DNA of 64,000 bases from assembly GCF_000308875.1 (NCBI RefSeq), contig NZ_BAGL01000127.1, positions 124,001-188,000 of the forward strand, written 5' to 3'. This DNA comes from Nocardia transvalensis NBRC 15921. GTDB taxonomy: Bacteria; Actinomycetota; Actinomycetes; Mycobacteriales; Mycobacteriaceae. The translations under genes and the position numbers were made by a program. Of this stretch, positions 33,077-40,925 are shown piece by piece (position 1 is the first letter of the stretch; each line of letters starts with the position of its first letter). The notes under the pieces were generated by a model. It saw nothing but the letters and a program-made list of their open reading frames with translations, was not told the DNA's origin and ran no database searches.

Positions 33077-34186
33077 TCAGAGATCCAGCACCAAACGGTC
33101 ACCGTCGCAGCGGGATACGCACAGCAGCATCTCCCCGTCCGCGCGTTCGTCCGGGGTGAGTACGGTGTCGCGATGATCTACTGTCCCAGACAGTGTACGC
33201 ACCTTGCAGGTGCGGCAGAAGCCCTGCCTGCACGAGTACGCGGTGTCCGGGCGCACCTTCAGCACCTCCTCCAGCGCCGATCGGTCGGCCGGCACCTCCA
33301 CCACCTCGCCCGTGCGCGCGAGTTCGACCGCGAACGGCTTGCCGTCGACGACGGGCGGGGCGGAGAACCGCTCGGAGTGCAGTTCCACGGCGGGTAGCGC
33401 GCGCACGGCGGCGGCGACGGTGGCCGTCATCGCGACCGGGCCGCAGCAGTACACCGAGGTATCGGGCCCGACCCGCGGCAGGAGATCCGCCGCGGTCGGC
33501 AGGCCGTGCTCGTCGTCGGTGCGCACGGTCACCCGCGTGCCGAAACTCTCGATCTCGTCGAGGAACGGAATGGTGTCGCGGCTGCGTCCGGCGTAGACCA
33601 TGGTCCAGTCGACGCCCAGCCGGTGCGCCATCCGCACCATCGGCAGGATCGGCGTGATGCCGATGCCGCCCGCCACGAAATGCACACGGGCGGCGGCGGA
33701 ACCGTGACCGGGCAGCACGAACGGGAAGGCGTTGCGCGGGCCGCGGACCGTGATCGGACTGCCGGTCGTCAGCGTCTCGTGCACCTCCAGCGATCCGCCG
33801 CCGCCGTCCGGAATGCGCCGCACCGCAACGCGATAGCTGTGCCGGTCGGCCGGATCGCCGCACAGCGAGTACTGGCGCAGCTTGCCCGACGGCAGCTCCA
33901 GGTCGAGGTGCGCGCCGGGGCGCCACGGCGGCAGTTCGCGGCCGTCGGGCGCGGCGAGCAGGAGGCTGATCACATCGGTGTCGCGGGCCTCCACGCGCCG
34001 GTGCACCACCGTCAGGGCCAGACGCCGATCGTCCACGCGGCCTCCGGGTTCCGCGCGGTTGATCAGCGATGCCCAGCGCATGCGGGTCTCGGCGATGGTG
34101 TGGAAGACCCGGATCGCGCGGTCCGGCCGGTGCTTGCCGTACAGGTCCACCGGGGGCCGCGCCGGCACCGGCCGCCGTGTGGTCAC
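33077..34186 (-). CDS. FMN/2Fe-2S phthalate-dioxygenase-reductase-type protein
   Basis: 369 residues. The N-terminal half is a ferredoxin-NADP reductase-type flavin and nucleotide domain (LRQYSLCGDP, FVAGGIGITPILPM, YCCGPVAM). The C-terminal plant-type 2Fe-2S domain has CRQGFCRTCKVR and a later Cys (MLLCVSRC). Layout follows the PDR/VanB group, which passes electrons from NAD(P)H to an oxygenase. The GTG overlaps the stop of the upstream hydrolase/di-iron gene, so that protein is its likely electron acceptor (inference). Confidence 0.82.
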   Translation of the reverse strand: MTTRRPVPARPPVDLYGKHRPDRAIRVFHTIAETRMRWASLINRAEPGGRVDDRRLALTVVHRRVEARDTDVISLLLAAPDGRELPPWRPGAHLDLELPSGKLRQYSLCGDPADRHSYRVAVRRIPDGGGGSLEVHETLTTGSPITVRGPRNAFPFVLPGHGSAAARVHFVAGGIGITPILPMVRMAHRLGVDWTMVYAGRSRDTIPFLDEIESFGTRVTVRTDDEHGLPTAADLLPRVGPDTSVYCCGPVAMTATVAAAVRALPAVELHSERFSAPPVVDGKPFAVELARTGEVVEVPADRSALEEVLKVRPDTAYSCRQGFCRTCKVRTLSGTVDHRDTVLTPDERADGEMLLCVSRCDGDRLVLDL

Positions 34187-35088
34187 GAAGCCATCCGTTG
34201 TGCCGCAGGTGATTTGGCCAGATACGCGACGGCCTGCGCGGTCGATCCGACCGACGCCGGGGTGTAACCCGGCTGGAATACCGACAGCGCGCTCCACAGC
34301 AGCGACGGAATTCCCGGCGACGCGCCCCGCCACATCGAGCCGAAGATCTTCAGCACCAGCCGGGGATAGCGCATATCCGGCAGCGAAGGATCTTGGCGCA
34401 CAAGGTATTTCGTGCCGCGCAGCAGGAGCGATACGAAGATCGGGAAGGTGATGAGCATCAGCGCGCAGCGCCGGACGTAGCCGACATCGAAGTACTCCGC
34501 GACGTCGTGCGCGACGAAACGGTGCTCGACCTCCTCGGCGCCGTGCCAGCGGAACAGGTCCAGCACGTTCGGGTCGGCGCCGAACTTCTCGAGATCGGCA
34601 TTGAGCACCCAGTCGCCCAGGAACGCGAAGAAGTGCTCGAGGGTCGCGATGAAGCCCAGGCGCTCGACCAGCGTCTGGAATTCCCGGCGGGCATTCTCGC
34701 TCTCACGGGGACCGAGGGTCTTGCGGAACAGGAACTCCATCTGCCGCACGTACGGCTCGACATCGATGCCGTGCGCGGCGAACACCTCGTCCAGCACCCC
34801 GTTGTGGGCCTCGGCGTGCATCGATTCCTGGCCGATGAACCCGAGCATCTGCTCGCGCAGCTTCTCGTCCTTGACCAGCGGCAGCGCCTCGGAGAACGTC
34901 TGGCAGAACATCCGCTCACCCTCCGGGAGCAGCAGGTTCAGCGCATTGATCAGGTGCGAGCCGATGGGCTCGGCGGGCATCCAGTGCAACGGCGTGTCAC
35001 GCCAGTCGAACTGCACGTTCCGGGCCTGCAGGGCCACCTCACCCGGATCGATCGTCACGCGGCGCGCCCGAGAGGGAAGTAGCTTCAT
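34183..35088 (-). CDS. PF10118-type predicted metal-dependent hydrolase (di-iron-like)
   Basis: 301 residues. GQESMHAEAH and GAEEVEHRFVAHD supply the Glu/His clusters of a ferritin-like metal site; the family is annotated as metal-dependent hydrolase. Overlap with a 2Fe-2S reductase gene and operon membership with EphD make a di-iron oxygenase role on lipids attractive, but this is inference. The ATG at 35088 follows CAGGAGTACCG. First gene of the operon. Confidence 0.75.
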   Translation of the reverse strand: MKLLPSRARRVTIDPGEVALQARNVQFDWRDTPLHWMPAEPIGSHLINALNLLLPEGERMFCQTFSEALPLVKDEKLREQMLGFIGQESMHAEAHNGVLDEVFAAHGIDVEPYVRQMEFLFRKTLGPRESENARREFQTLVERLGFIATLEHFFAFLGDWVLNADLEKFGADPNVLDLFRWHGAEEVEHRFVAHDVAEYFDVGYVRRCALMLITFPIFVSLLLRGTKYLVRQDPSLPDMRYPRLVLKIFGSMWRGASPGIPSLLWSALSVFQPGYTPASVGSTAQAVAYLAKSPAAQRMAS

Positions 35089-35218
35089 CGGTACTCCTGG
35101 TGTTCTGGTCCCGGCGGTCGGTCCTTTCGACAGCCGTTTGCTTCGTGACCGTAGCAACAGTGTACCTATATATGCGACTTCGAGTTACACCTAGCGTGCG
35201 CGAGTGGCAGACCGCAGG

Positions 35219-35653
35219 TCAGCGCTTGGTCAGCGGCCGTATCAGCGTTTCGCCCCCGGCGACGGACGTGGTGGCCTTGGTGTAGACGTGACCGGGTTCG
35301 ACCACATCGGACAGCACGATGTGCACCTGTTTGGTGTCGAAGTGCCCCTCGGCGCAGTTCGGGTCGCAGGTGTTGAACTTCTGGACCCCGTCACCCTCGG
35401 CCGTCTCCGGCCCCCAGGTCTTCCACTGGATCTCCTCCACCCGCAGGCCCAGATCCGCGCAGGCCAGGATCAGATTCGCCGGGCGGACGGCGGGCTTGTC
35501 GAACGGGCAGTCGATCACCTCGGGCAGCGAGTTCGCCGTGGGCGCCTGCCCGGAATCGTCCCCGCCGCAGCCCGCCAGCGCCAGGGCCACCGACACCGCC
35601 GCCGCGGCGACGGCGAGCCCGCGTCCAGGTGCCGGAATACCGATCATCCGCAC
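35219..35653 (-). CDS. Secreted lipoprotein
   Basis: 144 residues with a signal peptide ending in the lipobox LALAGC (Cys about 29), followed by a Gly/Asp linker. The mature part has paired Cys (CPFDKPA/ILAC and NTCDPNC). No enzymatic motif. Probably membrane-anchored outside the cell. Confidence 0.75.
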   Translation of the reverse strand: MRMIGIPAPGRGLAVAAAAVSVALALAGCGGDDSGQAPTANSLPEVIDCPFDKPAVRPANLILACADLGLRVEEIQWKTWGPETAEGDGVQKFNTCDPNCAEGHFDTKQVHIVLSDVVEPGHVYTKATTSVAGGETLIRPLTKR

Positions 35654-35755
35654 TCGTCTGCCTCCATCCAGCCTCTGTTCACCGGATCATTACCCATCCG
35701 GGCCGTGTTCGCACGCGGCGCGCGGAAATTCCCCCGGCGCGCGCCTCGGCGACCG

Positions 35756-36073
35756 TCAGCTGCCGCCCTCGCGCCAGCCCCGCGACCATGCCCAGAGCGG
35801 CTCCAGCGCCACGGCGAGTTCCCTTCCGGCCGTAGTCAATTCATAGGCCTTGTCAGGACGCTTCAGCACCAGACCGGCGCTCTGCAGGTGCTGCAGGCGC
35901 ACCGAGAGCATGCTCGACGAGCAGTTGTCCATGCGGCGGCGCAGTTCCAGGAAGCCGATCGGGCCGGGCTCGATCCCCCAGACGATCCGCAGCATCCAGC
36001 GCTGGCCGAGCAGGTCCATCGCGGCGTGCATCGGCGCCGGGTCGCCCGCAGCGGGCCGTCTTGCGCTTCTCAT
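35756..36073 (-). CDS. HxlR-family regulator
   Basis: 105 residues: winged helix-turn-helix with LLGQRWMLRIVWGIEPG, FLELRRRMDNCSSSMLSVRL and YELTTAGREL, typical of HxlR. One Cys in the recognition region could sense thiol-reactive compounds, as in HypR. It is divergent from an SDR gene across 52 bp that contains TTCTGAATTAGAA (36092-36104), a palindromic candidate operator. Confidence 0.82.
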   Translation of the reverse strand: MRSARRPAAGDPAPMHAAMDLLGQRWMLRIVWGIEPGPIGFLELRRRMDNCSSSMLSVRLQHLQSAGLVLKRPDKAYELTTAGRELAVALEPLWAWSRGWREGGS

Positions 36074-36125
36074 TTCGAACTACCATAGTGATTCTGAATT
36101 AGAAGCGATCGAGTGGGAGTGCGGT

Positions 36126-36863
36126 GTGGATTCGCAGAGAATCGCGGTGGTGACCGGGGCGTCCCGCGGGATCGGCGCGCAGACGGCGCGGGTACTGGCC
36201 GCGCGCGGCGACCACGTGGTGATCAACTACCGTGAGAAGCGCAGGCGCGCAGCGGAACTCGCCGAGGAGATCGAGGCGGCGGGCGGGCGCGCGTCGATCG
36301 CCGGGGCCGATCTGTCGGACGAGACGGCCGCGCGGGCGCTGGTCGAGGAGGTGGTCGGCCGGTCCGGGCGCATCGATGTGCTGGTCCTCAACGCCTCCGG
36401 CGGTCTCGAGCACGGCGCTCCCCCGGAGTACGCGCTGGCGATCAACCGGGATGCCCAGGTCAGGCTGGTGCGGCTCGCCCTGCCGCATATGCCGGCCGGT
36501 GGTCGCATCGTCTTCGTCACCAGTCATCAGGCGCACTTCCACGGTCGCAAGCCGGTTCCGGAGGCGTACGAGCCGATCGCGGCGAGCAAGCGCGCCGGGG
36601 AGGACGCGCTGCGGGCGCTCATTCCCGAATTGGCCATTCGCGGAATCGATTTCACGGTGGTGTCCGGCGATATGATCGACGGTACGATCATCGTGCGACT
36701 GTTGCAGCGCCGCGATCCGGACGCCGTCGCCGCCCGCGCCGAACACGGCGCGCTGCCGACGATCGAGGAGTTCGCGACCGCCGTCGCCGACGCGTCCGTG
36801 AGCGAGACGGAGCCCGGGCACACCGTGTACGTCGGGGGCGCCGACTACCTGGCGCACCGCTGA
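36126..36863 (+). CDS. Short-chain dehydrogenase with unusual active-site spacing
   Basis: 245 residues. Cofactor motif TGASRGIG at 10-17 and NASGG near 90. The expected S...YxxxK is not seen: the segment reads VTSHQAH followed by AYEPIAASKRAGEDAL, so Tyr and Lys are seven apart instead of four. Some mycobacterial SDRs share this spacing as I remember. GTG start at 36126. Likely controlled by the divergent HxlR. Confidence 0.75.
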   Translation: MDSQRIAVVTGASRGIGAQTARVLAARGDHVVINYREKRRRAAELAEEIEAAGGRASIAGADLSDETAARALVEEVVGRSGRIDVLVLNASGGLEHGAPPEYALAINRDAQVRLVRLALPHMPAGGRIVFVTSHQAHFHGRKPVPEAYEPIAASKRAGEDALRALIPELAIRGIDFTVVSGDMIDGTIIVRLLQRRDPDAVAARAEHGALPTIEEFATAVADASVSETEPGHTVYVGGADYLAHR

Positions 36864-36882
36864 GCGTCCGGACCGGCGGCCG

Positions 36883-37662
36883 TCAGTCCGGCCAGGCCGG
36901 GCTGCGCTTCTCCAGGAACGCGGCCATCCCCTCGCGAGCGCCCGGCAGCTGGGAGGCCGCGGCCATGACCTCGAGCGCGATCGCGTAGGCGTCGGCCTCG
37001 GGGCGGTCCAGCTGGGCGTAGAGGGTGTGTTTGCCGAGGGCCTTGGCGGCCCGGCTGCCGCGGGTGGCGCGGGCCAGCAGGTCCGTGACCGCGGTATCCA
37101 GGTCGGCGTCGGGGACCACGCGATTGATCAGGCCCCACCGCTCGGCCGTGTGCGCGTCGATCGGATCGCCGGTCAGGGCGAGTTCCATCAGGCGTTTGCG
37201 GCCGACCGCGCGGGCCACGGGCACGGCCGGAGTGTGGCAGAACCAGCCGCCCTTACCGCCGGGCAGCGCGAATCCGGCCGATTCCGCCGCGACGGCCAGG
37301 TCGCAGGACGCCACCAGCTGGCAGCCGGCGGCGGTCGCCAGCCCGTGCACCCGGGCGATCACCACCTGCGGCACCGACTGGACGGCCGACATCAGCTCGG
37401 TGCACAGCGTCAGCAGATCGCGCACGCCCATCAGATCGCGCGCGGCCACATCGGCGAAATCGTGGCCCGCGGAGAAGACCGGGCCGTTGGCCGCCAGGAC
37501 GATACCGGTCGCATCGCTCTCACCAGCGGCCCGGACAGCCGCCAGCAGTTCGGTCAGGTGCTCGGCGGACAGGGCATTACGCCGCTCCGGCCGGTTCATG
37601 GTGATGCGAACGGTGTCGCCGCTGCGCGCGACGAGCAGGTGCTGATAGTCGACGGCGGTCAT
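36883..37662 (-). CDS. Enoyl-CoA hydratase/isomerase-family protein
   Basis: 259 residues from the ATG at 37662 (MTAVDYQHLL). Crotonase fold: VRITMNRPERRNALS, oxyanion-hole region GPVFSAGHDFADV, then LPGGKGGWFCHTPAVPVARAVG. Acyl-CoA substrate unknown. The frame continues upstream through a 42-bp tandem repeat and would add a strange Trp-rich extension, which I regard as non-coding. Confidence 0.82.
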   Translation of the reverse strand: MTAVDYQHLLVARSGDTVRITMNRPERRNALSAEHLTELLAAVRAAGESDATGIVLAANGPVFSAGHDFADVAARDLMGVRDLLTLCTELMSAVQSVPQVVIARVHGLATAAGCQLVASCDLAVAAESAGFALPGGKGGWFCHTPAVPVARAVGRKRLMELALTGDPIDAHTAERWGLINRVVPDADLDTAVTDLLARATRGSRAAKALGKHTLYAQLDRPEADAYAIALEVMAAASQLPGAREGMAAFLEKRSPAWPD

Positions 37663-37673
37663 ATCCCCCACGG

Positions 37674-37832
37674 TAATCCGCACCGCTGCCTTCGTTGGCC
37701 GCCGTATCCACCACGCAATTCGCCCCACCACGACCGCCGACCACCACATCCACCACGTAATCCGCACCGCCGCCCTCGTCGGCCACCACATCCACCACGT
37801 AATTCGCATCGCCGCCCTCGTCGGCCGCGCTA
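37674..37832. repeat. 42-bp tandem repeat in a divergent promoter region
   Basis: About 3.7 copies of a 42-bp unit containing GCCGCCCTCGTCGGCCACCA and CATCCACCACGTAAT, between the divergent enoyl-CoA hydratase and GNAT genes. Copies 3 and 4 are nearly identical; the first two are diverged. It fills nearly the whole gap and so lies in both promoters. Confidence 0.85.
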
Positions 37833-37842
37833 TGGTCCGGGT

Positions 37843-38379
37843 GTGGCGGACCGGGTGCGGATGCGATTGCGGGTCGACGATTTCGATGATGCCGAGTTCG
37901 CGCCGTATCTAGAGCGGGCGGGCGAGGCGGGGGTTACCTTCACGACGCTGGCCGGGCTGGGCGATACCGAGGACAACCGGCGGGCGGTCTACGAGCTGAA
38001 CCGGATCTGTGCGGCCGATATCCCCGAGCGTGGCGAATTCTTCTCCTACGCCGAGTATGTCGCGCAGCGGTTCGAGGCGCGCGGTTACGATCCAGCCGGG
38101 GTGATCCTGGCGGTGCGGGCGGGCGAATTGGTCGGCATGAGCGCGGTGTCGTTGCACGCCGAGCCCGGCGTGGCGTTCAGCGAGATGACAGGCGTGCTCA
38201 GACCCTTTCGGGGACACGGCCTTTCGCTGGCACTCAAACTTCTGGCGATCACCTTCGCGCGGTCGGCTGGCTATCGCTGGATGGTCACCTTTCACCATCC
38301 GCGCAATGCCGCGGCGATCGCCATGAACCAGCGCCTCGGATTTCACATGTACGGCGAAGATCAGGCCGGCCGGGTGTGA
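37843..38379 (+). CDS. GNAT-family N-acetyltransferase
   Basis: 178 residues. The C-terminal half carries the acetyl-CoA loop VLRPFRGHGLSLALK and the late NAAAIAMNQRLGF motif. Substrate unknown. The GTG at 37843 was taken; an ATG at 37861 is possible. It ends 25 bp before the atypical P450 gene on the same strand, so the two may be co-transcribed. Confidence 0.8.
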   Translation: MADRVRMRLRVDDFDDAEFAPYLERAGEAGVTFTTLAGLGDTEDNRRAVYELNRICAADIPERGEFFSYAEYVAQRFEARGYDPAGVILAVRAGELVGMSAVSLHAEPGVAFSEMTGVLRPFRGHGLSLALKLLAITFARSAGYRWMVTFHHPRNAAAIAMNQRLGFHMYGEDQAGRV

Positions 38380-38404
38380 GCGCGGGGTCACTACGCTGGT
38401 CGGG

Positions 38405-39550
38405 GTGTCGGCCGAGGAGCGAGCAGGGTTACCGGTGATCGGTACCGGCGCGGAGACGCGCTGGGCGGATCATGCGCGGTGGCGAGGGGCGGTGCGGCGG
38501 GCCACGCTGCCCGGTGGGCTGCCGGTGTGGGTGGTCGCGGGATACGACGAGGTGGCGGGGTTGCTCGCCGATCCGCGGCTGAGCCTGGACAAGCAGCATT
38601 CGAGCGGTGGCTATGCCGGATTCGCGTTGCCGCCCGCGCTGGACCGGAATCTGCTGAATATGGACGGCGACGAGCACATTCGCGTGCGACGGCTGGCCGC
38701 GCCCGCGTTCACCCGGCGGTCCGCCGCGGCGCTACGCGACACGGTGTCGCGGATCGCGGAGTCGGCATTTGCGGCACTACCGGGCGACGAGACGGTGGAT
38801 GTTCTTGCACGGCTGTGTGTTCCGATTCCGGCGGTGGTGATCGGTGAATTGCTGGGCGTACCGGCCGATCTGCACAACCGGTTGCGGCATGCCGCCGATG
38901 CCATGGTGACGCTCGATCCGTCCTCTTCCGAATCCGCTCGGCGGCTGCGGGATTCGATCGGCTGGATGGTCGCCACCTTCACCGAACTGATCGGCGCCAA
39001 GCGCGCCGAGCCGGGCGACGACCTGCTCAGCGGATGGATCCGGGCCCGCGACGACGAGGATCGGCTGAGCGAGGACGAACTCGTATCGCTGGCCTTCCTG
39101 ATGATGATGGCGGGGCTCGAGAACGCGGTCCACCTGTGCGGGAACGCCATCGCCGCCGCGCTCACGGACGACCCGATCCGCGACTGGGCCGCACAGCGCG
39201 CCCGGATGACGGCGCGGGCGAATCCCGCGCCCTTCGCCATCCGGCGCTTCGCCACCGAGGACCTGCCCCTCGGGGACGTGCTGGTTCCCTGCGGCGACAC
39301 CGTCCTGCTATCGCTGTTCGGTGCCGATTCCGACCCCGCCCGCGACGGCAGGCCGAGCCTCCTGTTCGGCCGTGGCCCGCACTATTGCCTCGGTGCCCAA
39401 GTCGGCAACCTCATCGTGGACGCCGTCGTGCCCGAACTGTTCACCCGCTTTCCGGGTGCCCGGCTCGCGATACCGGAAAGCGCACTGCGCTACCGGAATT
39501 CGTGGCGCTCGCACGGGCTGGAGGCTCTGCCGGTGGTTCTGGGTCGCTGA
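38405..39550 (+). CDS. Atypical cytochrome P450 lacking the ExxR glutamate
   Basis: 381 residues, 20 or more shorter than usual. The haem loop FGRGPHYCLG (Cys328) is intact. In the K-helix the ExxR position reads MTAR (268-271): Arg is kept, Glu is Met. The meander between K-helix and haem loop is about 15 residues shorter (DSDPARDGRPSLLFG). The I-helix AGLENAVH replaces the usual Thr with Asn at the oxygen-activating place. The frame shows no shift, so this is not sequencing noise. It may be a specialised P450 or a haem-binding protein without monooxygenase activity. Confidence 0.82.
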   Translation: MSAEERAGLPVIGTGAETRWADHARWRGAVRRATLPGGLPVWVVAGYDEVAGLLADPRLSLDKQHSSGGYAGFALPPALDRNLLNMDGDEHIRVRRLAAPAFTRRSAAALRDTVSRIAESAFAALPGDETVDVLARLCVPIPAVVIGELLGVPADLHNRLRHAADAMVTLDPSSSESARRLRDSIGWMVATFTELIGAKRAEPGDDLLSGWIRARDDEDRLSEDELVSLAFLMMMAGLENAVHLCGNAIAAALTDDPIRDWAAQRARMTARANPAPFAIRRFATEDLPLGDVLVPCGDTVLLSLFGADSDPARDGRPSLLFGRGPHYCLGAQVGNLIVDAVVPELFTRFPGARLAIPESALRYRNSWRSHGLEALPVVLGR

Positions 39551-39587
39551 CGGCCGGTTCACCACGACACTCCCGCGCCCTCTTTTT

Positions 39588-39649
39588 CCGGCGTGCATTT
39601 GGCCGGAATCCATCGTGAGCGCGGTGGTTTCCGGCCAAAAGCATGCCGG
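39588..39649. repeat. Dispersed palindromic repeat, inverted pair B
   Basis: CCGGCGTGCATTTGGCCGG (39588-39606) and CCGGCCAAAAGCATGCCGG (39631-39649) are the same element in opposite orientation, so transcripts could form a long hairpin 38 bases after the P450 stop. Confidence 0.8.
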
Positions 39650-39687
39650 AAAAGAGAGTAGTAGCGCCGCGTGTCATGAGTGCTGGC

Positions 39688-39783
39688 CCGGCGGGAGTAT
39701 GGGTGCTGGCCCCGGCGGGGATATGGATTCTGACACCGGCGGGAACATGGGTTCTGACACCGGCCGGAACATGGGTTCTGACA
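39688..39783. repeat. 24-bp tandem repeat, four units
   Basis: Units 39688-39711, 39712-39735, 39736-39759 and 39760-39783, all starting CCGGC(C/G)GG and containing ATGGGTTCTGACA in the later copies, with a partial fifth. It lies in the leader of the flavin oxidoreductase gene. Confidence 0.85.
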
Positions 39784-39872
39784 CCGGGGGGATCGGATGG
39801 GTGTTATGGCGGAGGCTCGGCGATACCCTGCCGGGAATTGTCGGGTGGTGGGCCGGCGCTGATGCTGTGGGA

Positions 39873-40814
39873 ATGAACGATATTCGATATGGGCTGTTGT
39901 TGCCCGGGGGGCTGGCTCAGCTGGCGGCGGGGAATTCGGCGCGAGGGCTGCTGGATATGGTGGTCGGGGCGGAGCGGGCCGGGTTCGATTCGGTGTGGGC
40001 GGGGGATTCGCTGGTGCGGGCGCGGGTGGAGCCGTTGGCGTTGCTCGCCGCGGCCGCGTCGGTGACCGAGCGGATCACCCTCGGGACCGCCGCGTTGATT
40101 CCGGCGTATCGGCATCCGGTGCAGGCGGCGTTGACGCTGGCCTCCCTGGATCTCCTGTCGGAGGGGCGGCTGATTCTCGGTGTGGGGGCCGGATTTCCGG
40201 GGTTCAGCGAGCCGGAGTTCGAATTGTCCGGCGTGCGGTTCAAGACCCGGTTCTCCCATCTCGACGATACGGTGCGGCTGTGGCCGCAGCTGTGGTCCGG
40301 GAATTCGGAACCGTTCCACGGCAAGGTGCTCCGGTACGACTGGCTGCCGGAGGTGCCGAGCCCGCACCGGCCGGGTGGGCCGCCGGTCTGGCTGGCCGGG
40401 ATCACTCCCGCGGCGCTGGCCCGGACCGGGCGGTTGTACGACGGCTGGCTCCCCTACCCGCCCGAGACGGAGGACTACAGCGCGGGTTTGGCGGCGATCG
40501 AGGAGACCCGGGAAGCGGAAGGACGCCCCGCCGACGCGATCACCCCTGCGCTGTTCGCCACCGTGTACATCGATGACGATGCAGACCGTGGGCGATCCGC
40601 GCTGGAGGAGTACTGCCAGGCGACCTACAACATGCCACTGGAGGCGGTCGGCACCATCCAGGTGATGATCACCGGGTCCGCGGAACATGTTGCCGCCCAG
40701 CTGGACCGGTATGTGAAGGCGGGAGCACGGCACTTGTTGATTCGCATCGCGGCCGTCGGTCCCGAGTCGTTCGCCGATCAGTTGGATCGGGTCGCGGCGC
40801 TGCTTCCGGGCTAG
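39873..40814 (+). CDS. LLM-class flavin-dependent oxidoreductase
   Basis: 313 residues, luciferase-like TIM barrel. The start RYGLLLPGGLAQLAAG, AERAGFDSVWAGDSLV, TERITLGTAALIP and LGVGAGFPGFSEPEF are family hallmarks. F420 or FMN is the cofactor; actinomycetes favour F420. Substrate unknown. Preceded by the 24-bp minisatellite and followed by repeat copy C. Confidence 0.85.
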   Translation: MNDIRYGLLLPGGLAQLAAGNSARGLLDMVVGAERAGFDSVWAGDSLVRARVEPLALLAAAASVTERITLGTAALIPAYRHPVQAALTLASLDLLSEGRLILGVGAGFPGFSEPEFELSGVRFKTRFSHLDDTVRLWPQLWSGNSEPFHGKVLRYDWLPEVPSPHRPGGPPVWLAGITPAALARTGRLYDGWLPYPPETEDYSAGLAAIEETREAEGRPADAITPALFATVYIDDDADRGRSALEEYCQATYNMPLEAVGTIQVMITGSAEHVAAQLDRYVKAGARHLLIRIAAVGPESFADQLDRVAALLPG

Positions 40815-40828
40815 TCGGGTGGTGGATT

Positions 40829-40901
40829 CCGGCCAGAAGCGTGCCGGAAAAGATGGGCGGACGCGCCGGAAAAGGTGGGCGGACGCGCCGGAAAAGATGG
40901 G
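40829..40901. repeat. Dispersed palindromic repeat copy C with 22-bp tandem tail
   Basis: CCGGCCAGAAGCGTGCCGG (40829-40847) runs into two full units CCGGAAAAG(A/G)TGGGCGGACGCG (40844-40865, 40866-40887) and a partial third. It lies between convergent genes. Confidence 0.8.
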
Positions 40902-40925
40902 GGGGACTTGCCCGGAGACGGGGGG

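Noticed and set aside
37663..37809. Trp-rich N-terminal extension (VRITWWMWW repeats) of the enoyl-CoA hydratase
   Set aside because: It comes from the 42-bp repeat; the crotonase fold begins normally after the ATG at 37662.
39643..39876. Small protein with PAGTWVLT repeats
   Set aside because: It is just the translation of the 24-bp minisatellite and the palindromic element, with no ribosome site.
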